A DNA stretch of 64,000 nt from a virus: the IMG/VR virus record IMGVR_UViG_3300020159_000429, positions 1-64,000 of that record; one strand, written 5' to 3'. Position numbers and translations under genes: made by a program. This document shows, in pieces, positions 53,216 through 61,731 of the stretch; within the stretch, counting starts at the first letter, position 1; the number at the start of each line of letters is the position of its first letter. The notes beneath the pieces are model-generated. The model saw only the letters and a program-made list of their open reading frames with translations. It was not told where the DNA came from and did not search any database.

Positions 53216-54442
53216 ATGCCAACAATTACACCAGGAGTAACCCCAATATCATTTAGTGACTGGGATAATTTATATAATACGCTGTTAACTATTATAGGAC
53301 CAATCGCAGTTGATAATACTGGAAAACCTTTGTCTAGTTCTAAGGGTAACGGATACGGTTTAACTTCGGCTTTTTTAAATTCTGCCCCTTATCCTTTTAC
53401 AAAAACAATCACATCAATAAGTAGAGCTAACCCTGCAGTAGTATCAACAGGTTCGGTTAACCATGGGTTTCAAAACGGGGATATTGTTTATCTTTCAGGA
53501 TTGCCAGGTGCGTGGGCTAGTTCTAGTCTAGAAGGCCAATATTTTGAAGTAGCTAATCGAACTAACACTACGTTTGCCTTAAAAGATACGTTTCTAGCAA
53601 CGTTTGGAACACCATTTGCTGGAACAGGTACGGTCACACAACCAATTGTTCATAAAAGTCAATTTGACAGGATTAAACTAGACTTAGACGCAGTGTATAC
53701 ACATATATTTGCTACAAATTCAAGCACGACTGGGCCAACTAGAAACACAACAATTCAAGGATCTGTTTACAATCAATATTATACAGCAATTGATCAAGCA
53801 CTGGCAAATAAGTTAGTGATAAAAACTTACGACGAAGTACTAGCAGCATCTAGAACACAAACATCAACATGGGGTGATGGGGCCGCAGGACTTGATGCCG
53901 AGTTTACAATCACTTGGCCAGATGAATTAAAGTTTTTTCAATACTGGAATACCGGAAGCATGATTCGATTTGGTCTAACTATCACTGATCCGCAAACATC
54001 CGGCCAGCAAGCTGCCAAAGAGGCTAGCTGGGTACAAGTAGCAACTGATAATTTTCCAATGTATTACCCTGGGTTTACTAAAGCTATAATGGGTTATAAT
54101 TCAACTACGTTTGCTCCTGGTAGAACGACAGACACCAACAATTTTACAGATGAAGGTGCGTTTACATCATCAACAGTGGGGTTCTCACAGATCTACGATA
54201 AAAGACCTACAAGTGGTACATACAATACCAACTACATAAGAATGGAACATTTTAGAACAGTAGGTAACCCGGCTCAAATTCAATTTAGACTAAACTTACA
54301 AGATCAAGTAAACAACGCATTTACTGGTGGCGTGACCGCTAATGTTACGTTCACTGTCAGTTTAATATACACAAAAACACCAATTCCTCTAAGTTGGGAT
54401 CCATCCACACAAATTACTGTCAGTTTCACAAATAACCTCTAA
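53216..54442 (+). CDS. Virion structural protein at the end of the fibre cluster
   Basis: A 408-residue protein without the fibre-paralog N-terminus. It begins MPTITPGVTPISFSDWDNLY. Residues about 70-130 form a small beta domain (NHGFQNGDIVYLSGLPGAW, YFEVANRTNTTFALKD) common in phage tail proteins. The C-terminal half is Thr/Asn-rich and beta-like. Relatives with this N-terminus are known to me only as structural proteins of aquatic T4-like phages. AAGGAAATAAG lies upstream of the ATG. A hairpin follows the stop. Confidence 0.72.
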   Translation: MPTITPGVTPISFSDWDNLYNTLLTIIGPIAVDNTGKPLSSSKGNGYGLTSAFLNSAPYPFTKTITSISRANPAVVSTGSVNHGFQNGDIVYLSGLPGAWASSSLEGQYFEVANRTNTTFALKDTFLATFGTPFAGTGTVTQPIVHKSQFDRIKLDLDAVYTHIFATNSSTTGPTRNTTIQGSVYNQYYTAIDQALANKLVIKTYDEVLAASRTQTSTWGDGAAGLDAEFTITWPDELKFFQYWNTGSMIRFGLTITDPQTSGQQAAKEASWVQVATDNFPMYYPGFTKAIMGYNSTTFAPGRTTDTNNFTDEGAFTSSTVGFSQIYDKRPTSGTYNTNYIRMEHFRTVGNPAQIQFRLNLQDQVNNAFTGGVTANVTFTVSLIYTKTPIPLSWDPSTQITVSFTNNL

Positions 54443-54447
54443 TCTAG

Positions 54448-54478
54448 TTAGCTCGGCATATATAACATGTCGAGCTAA
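54448..54478 (+). terminator. Strong hairpin between structural genes and glycosyltransferase cassette
   Basis: TTAGCTCG and CGAGCTAA form an 8-bp stem, extended by a G-T pair and CAT/ATG, with an ATATAAC loop. There is no T-run after it, so it is either an atypical terminator or an RNA processing or stabilising hairpin. It lies six bases after the 53216-54442 stop and three bases before the next ATG, so it may also shield that ribosome site. Confidence 0.5.
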
Positions 54479-54481
54479 ACT

Positions 54482-54802
54482 ATGGAAAAATCTCTTGAAA
54501 CTATAATTAAAAAATCTGACAGGCTGTTAGCTGTCAAGATGAAACGTCAATCCCTCAAAGAAAAATTTGACGCAAACATTACATTTGGCCTAAATGGTGG
54601 TATTTTTAAAATAGACCAATCACTGATATCATTTGTTAATACAATTATATCACTAGGTAAAACTCAAAATGTTGTATTACTTGATGTAAATCAAACACCA
54701 ATCGTAATCGAGGATCTTAATTGTTTCCTACAACAAATTGTAGATCAGTATTTTATGTCTTTGGGTGCGTATCACGCAGGATATCAAGATCTTAAAAAAT
54801 GA
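54482..54802 (+). CDS. Small conserved phage protein opening the glycosyltransferase cassette
   Basis: A 106-residue protein: a basic helical N-terminus (MEKSLETIIKKSDRLLAVKM), then FGLNGGIFKIDQSLISFVN, a beta strand VVLLDVNQTPIVIED and a helical end. No catalytic motif is seen. The stop overlaps the next ATG by four bases, tying it to the glycosyltransferase genes. It has no clear ribosome site and starts just after the 54448-54478 hairpin. Confidence 0.72.
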   Translation: MEKSLETIIKKSDRLLAVKMKRQSLKEKFDANITFGLNGGIFKIDQSLISFVNTIISLGKTQNVVLLDVNQTPIVIEDLNCFLQQIVDQYFMSLGAYHAGYQDLKK

Positions 54803-55572
54803 ATAACGGTGTAGTAATTTTTGGTCACAATTCCAAAGATATTGATTATGTAAAATTAGCTGACATATCTGCTAGACTTGTTGTGGCTAATTTAAAAGTT
54901 CCTGTTACTTTAATCACTGATAGTGTGTCATTATCAAACACAACAACATCTCTTAAAAACATTGACAATTTAGTTGTACTTGATCGACCATCTACTAATA
55001 ATACTCGGGTGCTGTTAGGATCAACGACAGAGTTTATTAATACCAATCGATATGTTGCTTATCAATATACCCCCTACGATAAAACACTACTAATTGATTC
55101 TGATCTATTGATCCTATCTAATAAATTAAGTGCCTACTGGAATTCGACTCGAGAGTTTTTGATTACTGGAAGTATGACAGTGTTAGATGGCACGTTGTCA
55201 GACAGAGAAAAAAAATTATCACCAACAACAATTCCGATGAGATGGGCAACCGCTATTATGTTTTCTAAAACAGAGTATGTTGAGACTATATTTAAAACAG
55301 TCAAATATATCCAAGATAATTGGTTTTATTTTATAGACCTATATAACATGCCTCCTTGTAGTTTTAGAAACGATTATGCGTTTACTATTGCTAATCACAT
55401 TGTTAACGGGTTTGTTCCTACAGATAATTTTCTTCCAACACCCCTAATGGCATTAGAACATCAGTCTTTAGAAAAACTCGATGTTGATCACGCAGTAATA
55501 GACAGTACTATTATACAATCCGATATTCATGTAATGAACAAATACAGTATATTAGGAGTTGAGTTTGAATAA
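54799..55572 (+). CDS. GT-A glycosyltransferase-like protein 1
   Basis: A 257-residue protein with a GT-A pattern: an N-terminal beta strand (GVVIFGHNSKDIDYVKLADI), a second one (VPVTLITDSVSL), YDKTLLIDSDLLIL with a DSD metal/nucleotide-sugar motif at residues 100-102, and RWATAIMFSKTEY and PPCSFRNDYAFTIA further on, as in GT8-like enzymes. It should transfer a sugar from a nucleotide donor; donor and acceptor are unknown. It overlaps both neighbours, so the cassette is one translational unit. Confidence 0.72.
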   Translation: MNNGVVIFGHNSKDIDYVKLADISARLVVANLKVPVTLITDSVSLSNTTTSLKNIDNLVVLDRPSTNNTRVLLGSTTEFINTNRYVAYQYTPYDKTLLIDSDLLILSNKLSAYWNSTREFLITGSMTVLDGTLSDREKKLSPTTIPMRWATAIMFSKTEYVETIFKTVKYIQDNWFYFIDLYNMPPCSFRNDYAFTIANHIVNGFVPTDNFLPTPLMALEHQSLEKLDVDHAVIDSTIIQSDIHVMNKYSILGVEFE

Positions 55573-56419
55573 TGATTTTGGATATCTAATAGTAATATCA
55601 AAGAGTACAGCTCATCGGTACGACCTGATGGCAATATTACTAGCACAATCTATTAAGCATACTCAAAAGAGCGGATACGATAAAGTTGCTGTAGTTACCG
55701 ATGACAAAGAAAAATTGTCTTGGTTACAGGGCATGCCTTATTTTGATCAAGTAATTTTTTGGGACAACAAAAATTATTGGGATGGCCGATCATGGATGGA
55801 TGAATTATCTCCATGGAAATATACTGTATGTCTTGATGCCGACATGATATTTTTTAGAGATACTAGTCATTGGGTTGACTACTTTATTCAACACTCGTAT
55901 CTTTATATTGCTAATACTGTATTACAGTACAACGGCGAGGTACTCAACAATACATTTTGCCGAGGTACATTTATAGCAAATAAACTTCCGTCGTTATATT
56001 CTGCTTATACGTTTTTTGACAAGTCAGATAAATCAAAAGAATTTTTTGAACTAGGCAGACAAATACTATTAAATCCTATAGAATTTAAAAATTGCTTTTT
56101 ATCAAAACATATTCCCAACGTGATTGGTACTGATGAAGCTTTTGCTCTAGCAGCAAAGATATTAGATATAGACAACGATATTGCTTACCCGTTGACATTT
56201 CCAAGATTTACACATTTAAAATCTATTCTTCAAACAGGGGTAAATGGCGGATCGATTCCTTTAGAGCTTGGCTATTATTTTGATGACAGTAATTTTAAAA
56301 TTGGAGTCTTTAATCAAACAGAACTGCTTCATTATGCCGATAAAGATTTAGATATTGGGATGTTAATTGACCTCTATCAAAAAAAGTTTATGAAATTAAT
56401 AAAGGCACACGATGAATAG
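55565..56419 (+). CDS. GT-A glycosyltransferase-like protein 2
   Basis: A 284-residue protein similar in plan to the preceding one: YLIVISKSTAHRYDLMAILL, then DKVAVVTDDKEKL, and YTVCLDADMIFFRD with DAD at about residues 91-93, then FCRGTFIANK and IGTDEAFALAAKIL. No ATG begins it; TTG codons at 55559 and 55565 are in frame. AGGAG at 55554-55558 is six bases from the second TTG, which is chosen. It overlaps the previous gene by eight bases. Substrates are unknown. Confidence 0.72.
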   Translation: MNNDFGYLIVISKSTAHRYDLMAILLAQSIKHTQKSGYDKVAVVTDDKEKLSWLQGMPYFDQVIFWDNKNYWDGRSWMDELSPWKYTVCLDADMIFFRDTSHWVDYFIQHSYLYIANTVLQYNGEVLNNTFCRGTFIANKLPSLYSAYTFFDKSDKSKEFFELGRQILLNPIEFKNCFLSKHIPNVIGTDEAFALAAKILDIDNDIAYPLTFPRFTHLKSILQTGVNGGSIPLELGYYFDDSNFKIGVFNQTELLHYADKDLDIGMLIDLYQKKFMKLIKAHDE

Positions 56420-56984
56420 TCTCTGGATAGTCTTTGAAAAAGCTACGGGACAAATTATAAAAATGTCTCCAACTAAAATTGATAACAATTTGGATACTCG
56501 ATGTTCAATCAATGTTCCGGACGAAATGCTATTTGAACTGGTTACTAATAATTCTATTGACAGATTATACACTGATTTTAAAGCATCTTTAGATGGATAT
56601 AAATTAGTTCTAAACGATAATCGTGAAACAATAGTAGATAAACATTATAATAAAGTAGTAGCAATACCGTATATACATCGATCACACACTATCGAAACAG
56701 ATTTGAGATTAGAAATTACTAGTGTAGATAATAAGCCTGTACTAAAAGTATCTTTTGTTGGAAATCCCTTGTTACGATCAAACAGATATAGAAATAAAGA
56801 ATTAATTCATTTAACAGCTAAAAATGATATAAACAAACATTATCAATCTTTTGAAATTGATTTGACTAAAATTGATAATGAAGTATTATTTGATATCGAT
56901 CGATGCGATTACAGATTATTGTTTTCAAATCAAATTAGTTTTTATCATAGAAAAAAATTAAACACAGTTTACACAATCACATGA
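56412..56984 (+). CDS. Unknown beta-rich protein in the glycosyltransferase cassette
   Basis: A 190-residue protein that I do not recognise. It begins MNSLWIVFEKATGQIIKMSP, a segment that looks like the small beta domain at the start of tail proteins and fibre-assembly proteins. The rest alternates strands and short helices (DLRLEITSVDNKPVLKVSF, LLFSNQISFYHRKKL). It overlaps its neighbours by eight and four bases. It might be a virion protein modified by the cassette or an adaptor for it (inference). Confidence 0.7.
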   Translation: MNSLWIVFEKATGQIIKMSPTKIDNNLDTRCSINVPDEMLFELVTNNSIDRLYTDFKASLDGYKLVLNDNRETIVDKHYNKVVAIPYIHRSHTIETDLRLEITSVDNKPVLKVSFVGNPLLRSNRYRNKELIHLTAKNDINKHYQSFEIDLTKIDNEVLFDIDRCDYRLLFSNQISFYHRKKLNTVYTIT

Positions 56985-57898
56985 AAACATCTAACATTGA
57001 CTTAATTTTTATTTCGTATGACGAGCCCAACGCAGATTTAAATTATGCTGACTTGTTAAACAAAGCACCTTGGGCTAAACGTGTACACGGAGTCAAAGGC
57101 AGCGATCAGGCACACAAGGCTGCTGCTGAACTATCTAATACTGATTGGTTTATAACAGTTGATGGGGATAATATTGTTGATGAAAAGTTTTTTAATATTG
57201 AAATAACAGAGTCTCCGGGTATTGCGGTCTATGGATGGTCTGGTGAAAACGTTGTTAATAATCTACGATATGGCAACGGCGGATTAAAAATTTGGAACAA
57301 AGAATTTGTTCTTAATATGCGTACACACGAAGCAGCAGAAAGTAACAGAGCTCAAGTTGATTTTTGCTGGGAAGCAGGATACTTAAATCATCCAACGGTG
57401 TTTAGTAAAACAATTATTAATTCTACACCTTTCCAAGCATGGAGAGCAGGATTTCGCGAAGGCGTAAAGATGCTGCTCAAAGACGGAGTTAAAGTAGAGA
57501 ATGCTCCTGTATTAAATGAAATTTATTGGCACAACATACATCGATTAAAAATTTGGTCTTGTGTAGGAGCTCATGTTGACAACGGAATATATGCCATGCT
57601 TGGTGCTAGGACAGGTAGTTATATGTCCTATTGTACGGATTGGGATTATGTACAAGTTCGAGACTTTGAACAACTACAATTAATTTATAATGAAACAGCT
57701 AGCCCTATTGAAGGACATGCTGATAAAATTTTAGAACAACTAGATTTTTATGCGTTTGAGTTAAAAGCTGGAATAGGGTTAGAGTTAGCTACCTTTAATA
57801 CATCACAAAGCAAATACATTACAGACATGTATGCTGAAACAGTAGCATTAGGACAAACTTATTACAATAAGGATCCAGTATGGAAAAGTTCTTTTTAA
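56981..57898 (+). CDS. Phage glycosyltransferase-like protein 3
   Basis: A 305-residue protein with LIFISYDEPNADLNYADL at the start, KRVHGVKGSDQAHKAAAEL, then WFITVDGDNIVDEKF with a DGD motif at residues 61-63, RYGNGGLKIWNKEF, NSTPFQAWRAGFREGVKM and RLKIWSCVGAHVDNG. The DxD after a hydrophobic strand suggests a GT-A nucleotide-sugar site. I recall this type only from phages, mostly without a known substrate. It is paralogous to the next gene. Confidence 0.7.
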   Translation: MKTSNIDLIFISYDEPNADLNYADLLNKAPWAKRVHGVKGSDQAHKAAAELSNTDWFITVDGDNIVDEKFFNIEITESPGIAVYGWSGENVVNNLRYGNGGLKIWNKEFVLNMRTHEAAESNRAQVDFCWEAGYLNHPTVFSKTIINSTPFQAWRAGFREGVKMLLKDGVKVENAPVLNEIYWHNIHRLKIWSCVGAHVDNGIYAMLGARTGSYMSYCTDWDYVQVRDFEQLQLIYNETASPIEGHADKILEQLDFYAFELKAGIGLELATFNTSQSKYITDMYAETVALGQTYYNKDPVWKSSF

Positions 57899-58560
57899 GC
57901 TACGACGATCCTAATCTTAAAGAAAACTTTTTATTTGCTAAAACAAAAATAGCAGATTTAAATTTGTTTGAGACCACATTAAATATTGCTGATTCGCATC
58001 GTGCCTGCGGTAATCGGTCTTTGACAAATATGTTTATGGTCATTGACTCTGATGCGTTATTATTAGATAATTTTAAAATTTCTCAGGTATATAACAGCAT
58101 TATTGACAAGAATAAAATGTATATTTTTTCAGCACGTAATCCTATTAATGATTTAGAGTACGGCCACGGTGCTATTAAAATATTCCAAAAGAAGTATTTT
58201 ACTGATCAAGAAGTCATTGATTTTTCTACAAGTTTTTTTGGAAAGATAGAACATGTTCAATTAACATTAAATGTACATCGCTTTAATTCAAGTCCGTTTC
58301 ATACTTGGCGTACCGCATTTAGAGAATGTGTAAAATTATCTGCTGCTACTATCAAAAATAGAAATAAGTATGATGATGAATACAGATTATCTGTATGGTG
58401 TGAGAAAGCAAACGGTAATGATTTTTCTCAAGAATGTATAGACGGTGCTAAAGCAGGCAGAGACTATGGCACTAAATTTAAAAATGATTTCGACATCTTA
58501 AAGCAAATCAACAACTTTGAGTTTTTAAAGGAACAACATGTTTTGGCAACAAGATCCTAA
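57880..58560 (+). CDS. Phage glycosyltransferase-like protein 4, shorter paralog
   Basis: A 226-residue paralog of the preceding gene. It shares FLSYDDPNLKENF, MFMVIDSDALLLD with DSD at 56-58, EYGHGAIKIFQKKYF, NSSPFHTWRTAFRECVKL, RLSVWCEKA and GAKAGRDYG. It lacks the C-terminal 70 residues of the larger copy and about ten residues near the N-terminus. The ATG has AAGGATCC upstream and overlaps the previous gene by 19 bases. The second copy could have a different acceptor or act as a partner subunit (inference). Confidence 0.7.
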   Translation: MEKFFLSYDDPNLKENFLFAKTKIADLNLFETTLNIADSHRACGNRSLTNMFMVIDSDALLLDNFKISQVYNSIIDKNKMYIFSARNPINDLEYGHGAIKIFQKKYFTDQEVIDFSTSFFGKIEHVQLTLNVHRFNSSPFHTWRTAFRECVKLSAATIKNRNKYDDEYRLSVWCEKANGNDFSQECIDGAKAGRDYGTKFKNDFDILKQINNFEFLKEQHVLATRS

Positions 58561-59935
58561 TAAAAAATATATTAAAATAGCTAACCGATTAGATAAAACT
58601 GGAAAAGGGTTTTGTCTAGCTAAATGGTACATGGTTACTATTCATTTACATACCGGCGATAACCATAGTTGCTATCATCCGTCTATGCACAGAGTGAGTG
58701 TTGAGGAAATAAAAGAAAATCCAGCAGCACTACACAATAGCAAATATAAAAAACAACAGCGTAAAGCAATGCTAGAAGGCGAACGACCTTCTGAGTGTAG
58801 TTATTGTTGGGCATTGGAAGATGTAAATCAAATTAGTGATCGACATTTAAGAAGTTGGGAGTTTGAAAGTACTAGACCTAGTATCGACACTGTGACTACC
58901 CTTCCGTGGGATGCCGATGTTTATCCTCGGTACATGGAATTAAGTTTTGGATCAGAATGTCAAATGAAATGTATGTATTGTGCTCCAACAATCAGTAGTG
59001 CGTGGGAAGCAGAAATTAAAAGACACGGAGAGTACCCTTTAGAATTTCTGCCTAATCGCAGACAGTATGCTATTAATCCTAAAGGCCGCACTGTATACAA
59101 AGAAGATGATAATCCCTACATAGAAGCATTTTGGAAATGGTTTCCCGAATGCTATACACATTTAGATACATTACGAATAACTGGTGGCGAGCCACTGCTT
59201 AGTACTAACTTTGTAACGATGCTTGATTATATTGAAGCAAATCCAAGACCAGATCTTAAGTTTGCCATCAATAGCAATATGAGTGTTCCTCAGAGAAATC
59301 TAGATAAGTTTATAGAGAGAGCCAAATCACTTAAAGCAAATAAAAAAGTAAGAGAGATAATTCTATACACTAGTGTAGATACTTGGGGTGATCAAGCAGA
59401 ATATATTCGCAATGGTCTAGATTTAGAACGTTGGGAGTTTAATGTTCATAGATACCTTAACGAAGTACCTGACAGTAAACTAGGGTTAATGATTACTGTA
59501 AACTTTTTAAGTATCTTTAATTTTGAAAAATTATTAGATAAAATATTAGAATTGCGAAAAAGATACAACACTCGATTCAACAAAAGAATTCAATTTGATA
59601 CACCCTACTTGCTAGAGCCGCCGCATCTAAGTTTACAAATAGCTGACAATACACATATTGCTCGTTTATACAAAGCCATTGCTTATATGAAAACTCTAGT
59701 AAAAAATTCAGATTATACAAAATTTGATAATACAGAATATTCTAAATTTGAACGAGTTGCTAAATGGGCAGAAGATAATAGATATTCTGGAGAACTATTA
59801 ACAATAATAAGAAAAGATTTTGTAACTTTTATTGATGAACATGATAAGAGAAGAGGAACGAGTTTTTTAACTACGTTCCCCGAAATGGCAACTACTGTTG
59901 CTGAATGGAATACTAGTGATTCACAAAGTCGTTAG
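58538..59935 (+). CDS. Radical SAM protein (twitch-domain type)
   Basis: A 465-residue radical SAM enzyme. The cluster motif is Cys141-x3-Cys145-x2-Cys148 (SECQMKCMYC), followed by ITGGEPLL with the SAM-binding GGE at 216-218 and later strands of the partial barrel (EIILYTSVDTWGDQAEYIRN). The N-terminal 110 residues carry SCYHPSMHRVSVEEI and ECSYCWALED (Cys87, Cys90), a pattern typical of phage twitch-domain proteins that may bind an extra metal or the substrate. The reaction is unknown. It overlaps the last glycosyltransferase gene by 23 bases and is antiparallel-overlapped by thyX for 23 bases at the other end. Confidence 0.85.
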   Translation: MFWQQDPNKKYIKIANRLDKTGKGFCLAKWYMVTIHLHTGDNHSCYHPSMHRVSVEEIKENPAALHNSKYKKQQRKAMLEGERPSECSYCWALEDVNQISDRHLRSWEFESTRPSIDTVTTLPWDADVYPRYMELSFGSECQMKCMYCAPTISSAWEAEIKRHGEYPLEFLPNRRQYAINPKGRTVYKEDDNPYIEAFWKWFPECYTHLDTLRITGGEPLLSTNFVTMLDYIEANPRPDLKFAINSNMSVPQRNLDKFIERAKSLKANKKVREIILYTSVDTWGDQAEYIRNGLDLERWEFNVHRYLNEVPDSKLGLMITVNFLSIFNFEKLLDKILELRKRYNTRFNKRIQFDTPYLLEPPHLSLQIADNTHIARLYKAIAYMKTLVKNSDYTKFDNTEYSKFERVAKWAEDNRYSGELLTIIRKDFVTFIDEHDKRRGTSFLTTFPEMATTVAEWNTSDSQSR

Positions 59936-60596
59936 TAAGAGGAAATATTTCAGCAATTACTTTAGCACATGCAATAGCAACTTCTTGATGTTCGAGTTGT
60001 GTGCCATTTGCTGAACGCAATTCAATAAAATGAATCCATGAACGTAATGTACCATTCATATATAAACGACTTTCTGTGAGACCTTCGGGTAGTACAGCCC
60101 GGGCTTGTTCTTTAGCAATGCCGACATCGATGGCCCATTTATAGGTTTCTTTAACTAAATCAATAACATCCTGTTGTCGGCGATTCCATTCATGAATAAG
60201 AAATTCATCGTCTTCATCTTGTACATCAATCTCTATGCTGTTTTGTCTATTTTTAGGGTCTTGTAACCGTGCTTCTCTAAGTACAAATGACAAGTCTTTA
60301 GTAGGGTCAGCATATCGCTGACTGAATTCTTGGAAGCTGAAACTACGATGTCTAAGGATCTGTCGTGCAATATCTCTTGTGGTTGTAATTTCGCAACAGG
60401 CTGACACCATTTCGAGTGGACTCCAGTGTTGGTGTTTGACCAAGTATCGGATGAGTTTTTCTGATGTGTCTGTGTTGAGTTGGTTGGAAGGGTTGGACAC
60501 ACGGGCGCAATACGCAATGAGTTCCTGTGCATCGTCGATGCCCATATCTCTATATTCACCTGTTGGTTGGGAATATGATAAAAGTTTAACATTCAT
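59913..60596 (-). CDS. thyX: Flavin-dependent thymidylate synthase ThyX
   Basis: A 227-residue ThyX with the signature RHR-x7-S (Arg82-His83-Arg84 to Ser92) in RHRSFSFQEFSQRY, plus HWSPLEM, RAVLPEGLTESRLYMNGTLR and HFIELR. It makes dTMP from dUMP with FAD, NADPH and methylene-tetrahydrofolate, feeding phage DNA synthesis. Many aquatic T4-like phages carry thyX in place of the T4 td enzyme. The ATG at 60596 overlaps the upstream stop by four bases; the 3' end overlaps the convergent radical SAM gene. Confidence 0.95.
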   Translation of the reverse strand: MNVKLLSYSQPTGEYRDMGIDDAQELIAYCARVSNPSNQLNTDTSEKLIRYLVKHQHWSPLEMVSACCEITTTRDIARQILRHRSFSFQEFSQRYADPTKDLSFVLREARLQDPKNRQNSIEIDVQDEDDEFLIHEWNRRQQDVIDLVKETYKWAIDVGIAKEQARAVLPEGLTESRLYMNGTLRSWIHFIELRSANGTQLEHQEVAIACAKVIAEIFPLTNDFVNH

Positions 60597-60907
60597 TGGT
60601 TACCTAATATATTTTTAGTTAATTTTATAATATCTTGTTTAAGTTTGTCAATATCAACTTGAAAGTTAACAGTGGCAATCTCATCTTGAAAATCTCTGAT
60701 GCTTAACGCAAGTCGTTCGATGATGTCGTCCTCGTCAACTAAGTCTAGCTGATCCGGGAGATCAATTTCCCAAACTCTACCGTCATGAAAGGTTAGCTCA
60801 ACACCGTGAATATACTTAATGGGCATCGAGCTCATGTATATCTCGTTGAATACTTCAGGCCATTCTTTTATAACATCTTTTGGTGGCTTGAAGTATTTTT
60901 TAGGCAC
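60593..60907 (-). CDS. Conserved phage protein upstream of thyX
   Basis: A 104-residue protein. An N-terminal MPKKYFKPPKDVIKEWPEVF is followed by a small beta part (KYIHGVELTFHDGRVWEIDL) and two helices. No motif points to a function. It starts with GTG at 60905-60907, overlapping the previous stop by eight bases, and its stop overlaps the thyX ATG, so the three genes are co-translated. Similar proteins occur in aquatic T4-like phages. Confidence 0.75.
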   Translation of the reverse strand: MPKKYFKPPKDVIKEWPEVFNEIYMSSMPIKYIHGVELTFHDGRVWEIDLPDQLDLVDEDDIIERLALSIRDFQDEIATVNFQVDIDKLKQDIIKLTKNILGNQ

Positions 60908-61508
60908 TAGCTTCTTCTGATACCTTTGTTGTCTTTTTCTTAGGCGGATCTAGCAAATCGGCTTCTTTACGTAATCTAGCAGCTTCTTTATACATAGCAT
61001 CTGCTTGACTGCGATATGATTTAGCAAGATCAGTATCACTTAATACTTCGTTTGATGTTGCTGTTACCGGATCGGATAAATCAGTAACTTTAGCAATGTC
61101 CTTAACTTCAGATTTGCTGCCACTTGACAACGCAAGGTCTTCAACTTTAACACCACGCTGTTCGGCAATAAGTTTATTCAACTCATCTAACCCAATGACG
61201 TAATTTGGTGTAGGTGTTATTTCGACATCTTTAGTAGGCACTCGAACTAAATTTCTATTCTGGTGCAATACTGCTAGCATTGGTTTACCATCAGGGAAAT
61301 ACCGTGTACCGAGAATCTCGCCAAACTCGAATGAATCTTGTGCTTGCGGACTTTCAACTAGATCGATAATAGCGTTATGATAACTATCATTTAATCCTGC
61401 TGTACCAACTACTAGACAATGCTCTGGATCATTTGGAAGCGTTTTAAAAACTACAAGAAGTTTATTCTTATTAGTTTTCATACGCCCCACATGTTTAATA
61501 TTAGCCAT
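60900..61508 (-). CDS. Conserved phage protein, two-part
   Basis: A 202-residue protein. Residues 1-115 look like a compact beta domain (KLLVVFKTLPNDPEHCLVVG, FEFGEILGTRYFPDGKPMLA, VIGLDELNKLI). The C-terminal part is a charged coiled coil (KSYRSQADAMYKEAARLRKE) ending in a Lys/Glu tail. No enzyme motif is visible. It overlaps the next gene (61501) by eight bases. Function unknown. Confidence 0.76.
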   Translation of the reverse strand: MANIKHVGRMKTNKNKLLVVFKTLPNDPEHCLVVGTAGLNDSYHNAIIDLVESPQAQDSFEFGEILGTRYFPDGKPMLAVLHQNRNLVRVPTKDVEITPTPNYVIGLDELNKLIAEQRGVKVEDLALSSGSKSEVKDIAKVTDLSDPVTATSNEVLSDTDLAKSYRSQADAMYKEAARLRKEADLLDPPKKKTTKVSEEASA

Positions 61509-61731
61509 TTTCTTTTTGTCCCTCTTGTTTAGGTGTTACACTTTCAAGGAATGTTGCTAGTCTATTATAGATCTTACCAACGGATTCCATTTCTGCTGCC
61601 TTAAACGCACCACGTTGTGTAGCAACATCAACGATAGTGCGTAACGCACCGAGGTCGTTAATGGTTAACTCGGGTGATTTAGTTTCTGGTGCTGCTTGTT
61701 GAGTCTGTTCTGCTTTCATTTCTTCTGCCAT
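61501..61731 (-). CDS. Small conserved phage protein
   Basis: A 76-residue protein. A disordered acidic N-terminus is followed by a helical domain (LTINDLGALRTIVDVATQRG, then FKAAEMESVGKIYNRLATFL). I recall this domain as widespread in T4-like phages of aquatic bacteria, without a function. The ATG has an AGGAG box. No membrane segment. Confidence 0.78.
   Translation of the reverse strand: MAEEMKAEQTQQAAPETKSPELTINDLGALRTIVDVATQRGAFKAAEMESVGKIYNRLATFLESVTPKQEGQKENG

Noticed and set aside
60233-60592. Second minus-strand frame inside thyX
   Set aside because: Alternative-frame shadow; thyX itself has all its conserved motifs.
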